Part shown: piece after piece, positions 61,005 to 64,000 of the stretch | Layout: each line of letters starts with the position of its first letter | Numbering within the stretch: position 1 is the stretch's first letter | NCBI GenBank assembly: GCA_965116715.1 | Contig: OZ220724.1 | Location: 1,550,001-1,614,000, forward strand | DNA: 64,000 bases | DNA from: Poriferisodalis sp965116715 | GTDB taxonomy: Bacteria > Actinomycetota > Acidimicrobiia > Acidimicrobiales > Poriferisodalaceae | Reading direction: 5' to 3' | Translations under genes and position numbers: made by a program | Notes under the pieces: generated by a model | The model's input: the letters and a program-made list of their open reading frames with translations, nothing else | What the model was told of the DNA's origin: nothing | Databases searched by the model: none

Positions 61005-62678
61005 TCAGTCGTCGCGGCGGCGCTGGTGGGCGGGGAGCGGGAACGTGATCGGTATCAGCGCAGTGAGGTCGATGTCGATGAGCGACGGGCCCACCGATCC
61101 GGCATCGCCGCTGGCACGGGCGACCGCCTCGCCGAACGCTGCCTCGAACTCGGCGACGCTGCTGACCCGCGCGCCGGGCACGCCCATCGCCTCGGCGACG
61201 CCGACGAAATCGATGCCGCCGATCTCAGTGCCGTGGTGTTCATCCCACAGCGCGTCCTGGATGATGCGCAGCACGCCGTAGCCGCCGTCGTTGAAGACGC
61301 AGACGATGACCGGCAGGCCGTGCTCGGCCAGGGTCGAGATCTCGCCGATCGACAGCATCAGCCCGCCGTCGCCCTGGATCACCACCGTCGGCTGCCCGCT
61401 CGCCAGCGACGCCCCGACCGCCATCGGCACGCCGGGTCCGATGGCAGCATTCGCCGCCCGGATCGACGTGCGCGGCGCCACGATCGGCAGCAGTCGGTTG
61501 CCCCACATGTAGCCGGGCACCGTGGTGTCACGCACGATGCGAGCCTCGTCGGGCAGCAAGCGGCGGATCGCATCGCAGATCGCCGCGTGGTCAGGGCCGA
61601 TCTCGTCCCGCATGGCCTCCATGTCCGACGAGCGGTGCTTGCGTGCTCGCTCGACGTAGCCGTCGTCGATCGTCGGCGTGCTGTCGCCCAGCCGATCCAG
61701 CAGTCCCGCCAGGCTCAGCTTGGCGTCGCCCACGACCGCCAGCGATGCCGGGTAGTTGAGGCCGATCACACCTGGATCGGCGTCGAGGTGGATCAGCTCG
61801 TCAGGTAGCCCCAACGCCCACACCCGCGTGGCGTAGTTCTGGAAGCGAGTGCCTACTGCCAGCAGCAGGTCCGCATCGGCGAAGACGTCGGCCATCTGGG
61901 GACGGTCCGAGCGGAATCCCAGCGACAGCGGGTGCAGCTCGCTGAGGGCACTCCGGCCCTCGATGGTGGTGACCACGGGGGCGCCGAGCCGTTCGGCCAA
62001 TGCGGTGAGCTCCGAAGAGGCGTCGGCAATCACCACACCGCCGCCGGCCCAGATGAGCGGCCGTTGCGCCGCCGCCAGGCGCTCGGCTGCATCGTCGAGC
62101 AACGCTGCGTCGGGCCGCAGCCGCGGCACCTCCGGCGATCCGGCGACCAGCCCGTCGCCCACGCGTGCGTACTGGAAGTCGATCGGGATCTCCACGGCGC
62201 CGGGCTGCGGTCGGCCAGTACGCACATCGTCCGCGACGCGGGCGATCTCAGCGGAGATCTCGCTGGGGTGCCGCACCGACGCCACGCTGCGACACACCGA
62301 CCGCAGCATGTCGACCTGCTGGTCATTCTCGTGCAGGAAGCCCTTGCCCTTGCCGTAGAAGCGCGACTCGGTCTGACCGGTGACCATCAGCACCGCCGAA
62401 CTAGTGAACGCGGCCTCGTAGAGACCCGGCACGGCATTGGCAGCGCCGGGACCGGTCGAAGTCAGCAGCACGCCCATCTCGCCAGTCGCGCGGTAATAGG
62501 CATCGGCGGCATGCGCGGCGGCCTGCTCGTGGCGGACCTTGACCACCTCGATGTCGTCGTGAACCGACAGCGCCTCATAGATCGGCAGGTTGTGGACGCT
62601 GACGATGCCGAATACATGCCGCACGCCCAACCGCGCCAGCGTCGCCGCGACGGCCTCTCCGCCGGTCATCTCACTCAT
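61005..62678 (-). CDS. Thiamine-diphosphate-dependent enzyme (acetolactate synthase large-subunit-like)
   Basis: A 557-residue ThDP enzyme. The catalytic Glu lies in VKVRHEQAAAHAADAYYR, the central domain has LIWAGGGVVIADASSELTAL, and the ThDP/Mg motif begins GDGGLMLSIGEISTLAEHGL and ends FNDGGYG. The fold is that of acetolactate synthase, glyoxylate carboligase, or benzoylformate or oxalyl-CoA decarboxylase; no small regulatory subunit is adjacent, which favours a catabolic enzyme. ATG 62678 (MSEMTGGEAV) is preferred over GTG 62690. It is convergent with the flavoprotein gene; 62 bases separate them and contain a degenerate duplication of its 3' end. Confidence 0.9.
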   Translation of the reverse strand: MSEMTGGEAVAATLARLGVRHVFGIVSVHNLPIYEALSVHDDIEVVKVRHEQAAAHAADAYYRATGEMGVLLTSTGPGAANAVPGLYEAAFTSSAVLMVTGQTESRFYGKGKGFLHENDQQVDMLRSVCRSVASVRHPSEISAEIARVADDVRTGRPQPGAVEIPIDFQYARVGDGLVAGSPEVPRLRPDAALLDDAAERLAAAQRPLIWAGGGVVIADASSELTALAERLGAPVVTTIEGRSALSELHPLSLGFRSDRPQMADVFADADLLLAVGTRFQNYATRVWALGLPDELIHLDADPGVIGLNYPASLAVVGDAKLSLAGLLDRLGDSTPTIDDGYVERARKHRSSDMEAMRDEIGPDHAAICDAIRRLLPDEARIVRDTTVPGYMWGNRLLPIVAPRTSIRAANAAIGPGVPMAVGASLASGQPTVVIQGDGGLMLSIGEISTLAEHGLPVIVCVFNDGGYGVLRIIQDALWDEHHGTEIGGIDFVGVAEAMGVPGARVSSVAEFEAAFGEAVARASGDAGSVGPSLIDIDLTALIPITFPLPAHQRRRDD

Positions 62679-62806
62679 GACGGTCACCACCTCGGGCCTC
62701 GCTCATCGCCCGCACGGTAGCCCTGCAGCACCGCCGACCGCCCCGAAACGACGCGCTGAGGCGAGACCGCCGCTGCTGCTGCCGGCCGTGCGGCCAGCGG
62801 ACCGGT

Positions 62807-63391
62807 TCAGGCGTCGAGGCTGAACGGCGGGTACTGATCGGTCAGCAGATGCAGGTAGGCATTCATGCGCAGGTTCACCCCGAACCACGAGACGACCCAT
62901 CCGCGCATGCCCTCGGGCCAGCGGCCGGTGAACAGCACAGCAAAGAAGCCGAGCACAACCAGGACAACGGTGATGAGACCGGTAATCGCGGTGAACACCA
63001 ATGCCGGGATCACCAGAATCAGCCGGAACGCCACGGTGAGCCGGTTGCGGTCGGTGAGCTGAGGCTCGATGTCGACGGCGACCGGCGTGTCGCCGGGCTC
63101 CGGCGCCGACATGTCGAACTCGAACGGCGGGTACCGCTCGTGCAGGAAGTCGAAGTAGGCGTACAGGCGGATGCTGTAGCGGAGGTACATGGACTGGAAG
63201 TCCGCCAAGCCCTTGGGCAGCTTGCCGGTGAACACGATGGCCAGCCACCCGAACAGGTTGAGCAGCCAGGCAATGTGCTGCAGGATCTCGAAGAGGATGA
63301 AATGCGGGATCAGCAGCAGCCAGTGGACCAAGGGTCGCCAGTTGGCGATCCGCTCCGGTGATTCGACGGTGACGGAAGCCGGGTAAGCCAT
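62807..63391 (-). CDS. DUF4389 membrane protein
   Basis: A 194-residue membrane protein with the DUF4389 pattern: NWRPLVHWLLLIPHFILFEI, FGWLAIVFTGKLPKGLADFQ, YLRYSIRLYAYFDFLHERYP and PPFEF. The second half repeats the theme (FFAVLFTGRWPEGMRGWVVS, TDQYPPFSLD). It has about three to four membrane helices. The function of the family is unknown; it is widespread in actinobacteria. It is a paralogue of the next gene, 70 bases upstream on the same strand, so both come from a tandem duplication. Confidence 0.88.
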   Translation of the reverse strand: MAYPASVTVESPERIANWRPLVHWLLLIPHFILFEILQHIAWLLNLFGWLAIVFTGKLPKGLADFQSMYLRYSIRLYAYFDFLHERYPPFEFDMSAPEPGDTPVAVDIEPQLTDRNRLTVAFRLILVIPALVFTAITGLITVVLVVLGFFAVLFTGRWPEGMRGWVVSWFGVNLRMNAYLHLLTDQYPPFSLDA

Positions 63392-63461
63392 GCCGCCGAA
63401 CCTACTTGAAGGCTCAGAACGGTCGGGGCATCGCCCAGCGGCGAGTGGGAACTGACTGGCG

Positions 63462-64000
63462 CTATTCGGCTGTGGAGAATGGCGGGTACTGGTCGGTGAG
63501 CATGTACATGAAGGCCAAGTAGCGCGCGTGGGCCCGGTAGAACCCGGTCACGAAGTTGCGCATGCCTGCGGGCCAGCGGCCGGTGAACAGGATGATGAAG
63601 TAGGCGATCGTCACCACCACAACGACCAGGTAGGAGTACACGGTGACGAACACGATTTGCGGCAGCCCGTAGATCGGACGGAACAGTGCCGCCAGACGAT
63701 TGCGGTTCCCGGGCGCTACGTCGACAGTCACCGCCACGGCCGAACCGCCCGGATCCTCCGCCGAAGAAGAGAACTCGAACGGCGGGTACTGCTCGTGGAT
63801 GATGTGCACGTACGACAGCACGCGCTGGTAGTAGCGGATGTACATCGCTTGGAAGCTCGCGATGCCCGTCGGCAGCTTGCCGGTGAGCAAGACCACGAGC
63901 ATGGTCAAGATCGCGAGCAGCCAGGCCACGATGTGGAACACGGCGAGGATCACGAAATGCGGGATCAGTATGATCCAGTGAACGAGCGGTCGCCAGTTCG
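63462..64000 (-). CDS. DUF4389 membrane protein, N-terminus beyond window end
   Basis: At least 178 residues of a second DUF4389 protein; the frame is open through position 64000, where it reads NWRPLVHWIILIPHF, matching the start region of its neighbour. Later, LVVLLTGKLPTGIASFQAMY, HIIHEQYPPFEFSSSAEDPG and FTGRWPAGMRNFVTGFYRAH follow the same plan. The first 15-20 residues and the start codon lie outside the window. Function unknown. Confidence 0.87.
   Translation of the reverse strand, partial: NWRPLVHWIILIPHFVILAVFHIVAWLLAILTMLVVLLTGKLPTGIASFQAMYIRYYQRVLSYVHIIHEQYPPFEFSSSAEDPGGSAVAVTVDVAPGNRNRLAALFRPIYGLPQIVFVTVYSYLVVVVVTIAYFIILFTGRWPAGMRNFVTGFYRAHARYLAFMYMLTDQYPPFSTAE

Overview
This is a high-GC bacterial chromosome segment. 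Gene density is high, with many four-base start/stop overlaps and frequent GTG and TTG starts. The content is typical of Actinomycetota: an LLM flavin oxidoreductase, CaiB/BaiF CoA-transferases, enoyl-CoA hydratases, DUF4389 membrane proteins and an aerobic CO dehydrogenase. An Acidimicrobiia-like lineage would fit, but no rRNA or housekeeping marker is present to prove it. I recognised no tRNA, rRNA or CRISPR array.

Layout. 0-4.2 kb: the tail of an amidohydrolase, a putative zinc-protease lipoprotein whose upstream DNA is cut off by an IS630 element, then an IS110 element. 4.4-5.5 kb: a small RelA/SpoT synthetase with a tiny downstream gene, resembling a toxSAS toxin-antitoxin pair. 5.6-11 kb: acyl-CoA and small-molecule catabolism genes with two minisatellites. 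11.2-12.5 kb: an IS5-like element; an identical copy lies at 38.9-40.2 kb. 12.5-16.9 kb: a D-aminoacylase-like hydrolase, an esterase, a VOC protein and a PH-domain protein. 17.1-22.9 kb: a two-gene operon of a DUF4143 ATPase followed by a 1442-residue NACHT/STAND-like NTPase with a C-terminal PD-(D/E)XK-like nuclease, preceded by two matching palindromes. This is a strong candidate for a little-described defence system. 22.9-37.8 kb: more metabolic genes (double CoA-transferase, dodecin and a dodecin fusion, CMD protein, hydrolase, SDR, alcohol dehydrogenase, two MFS transporters, a molybdopterin oxidoreductase, DUF429). 37.8-40.2 kb: an IS481 element interrupted in its right terminal repeat by the second IS5 copy.

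41.2-51.5 kb is an aerobic carbon monoxide dehydrogenase locus. The coxD- and coxE-like maturation genes lie on the plus strand. The convergent block holds coxM, coxS and coxL, an XdhC-YHS maturation factor, coxG and five small membrane proteins on the minus strand. CoxL carries the form I motif AYRCSFR, so real CO oxidation is likely. A pair of hairpin elements with an identical core, in opposite orientation, brackets the minus-strand block and suggests that it has been inverted.

A two-gene cassette, a roughly 105-residue protein of unknown function followed by a retropepsin-like aspartic protease, occurs twice (40.3-41.0 kb and 53.4-54.1 kb). The second copy is divergent from a 1439-residue SF1 helicase with a Vsr/DUF559-like nuclease domain, another defence-type protein. 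The window ends with an Ldh-type oxidoreductase, an acyl-CoA dehydrogenase-like flavoenzyme, a ThDP enzyme and two DUF4389 paralogues.
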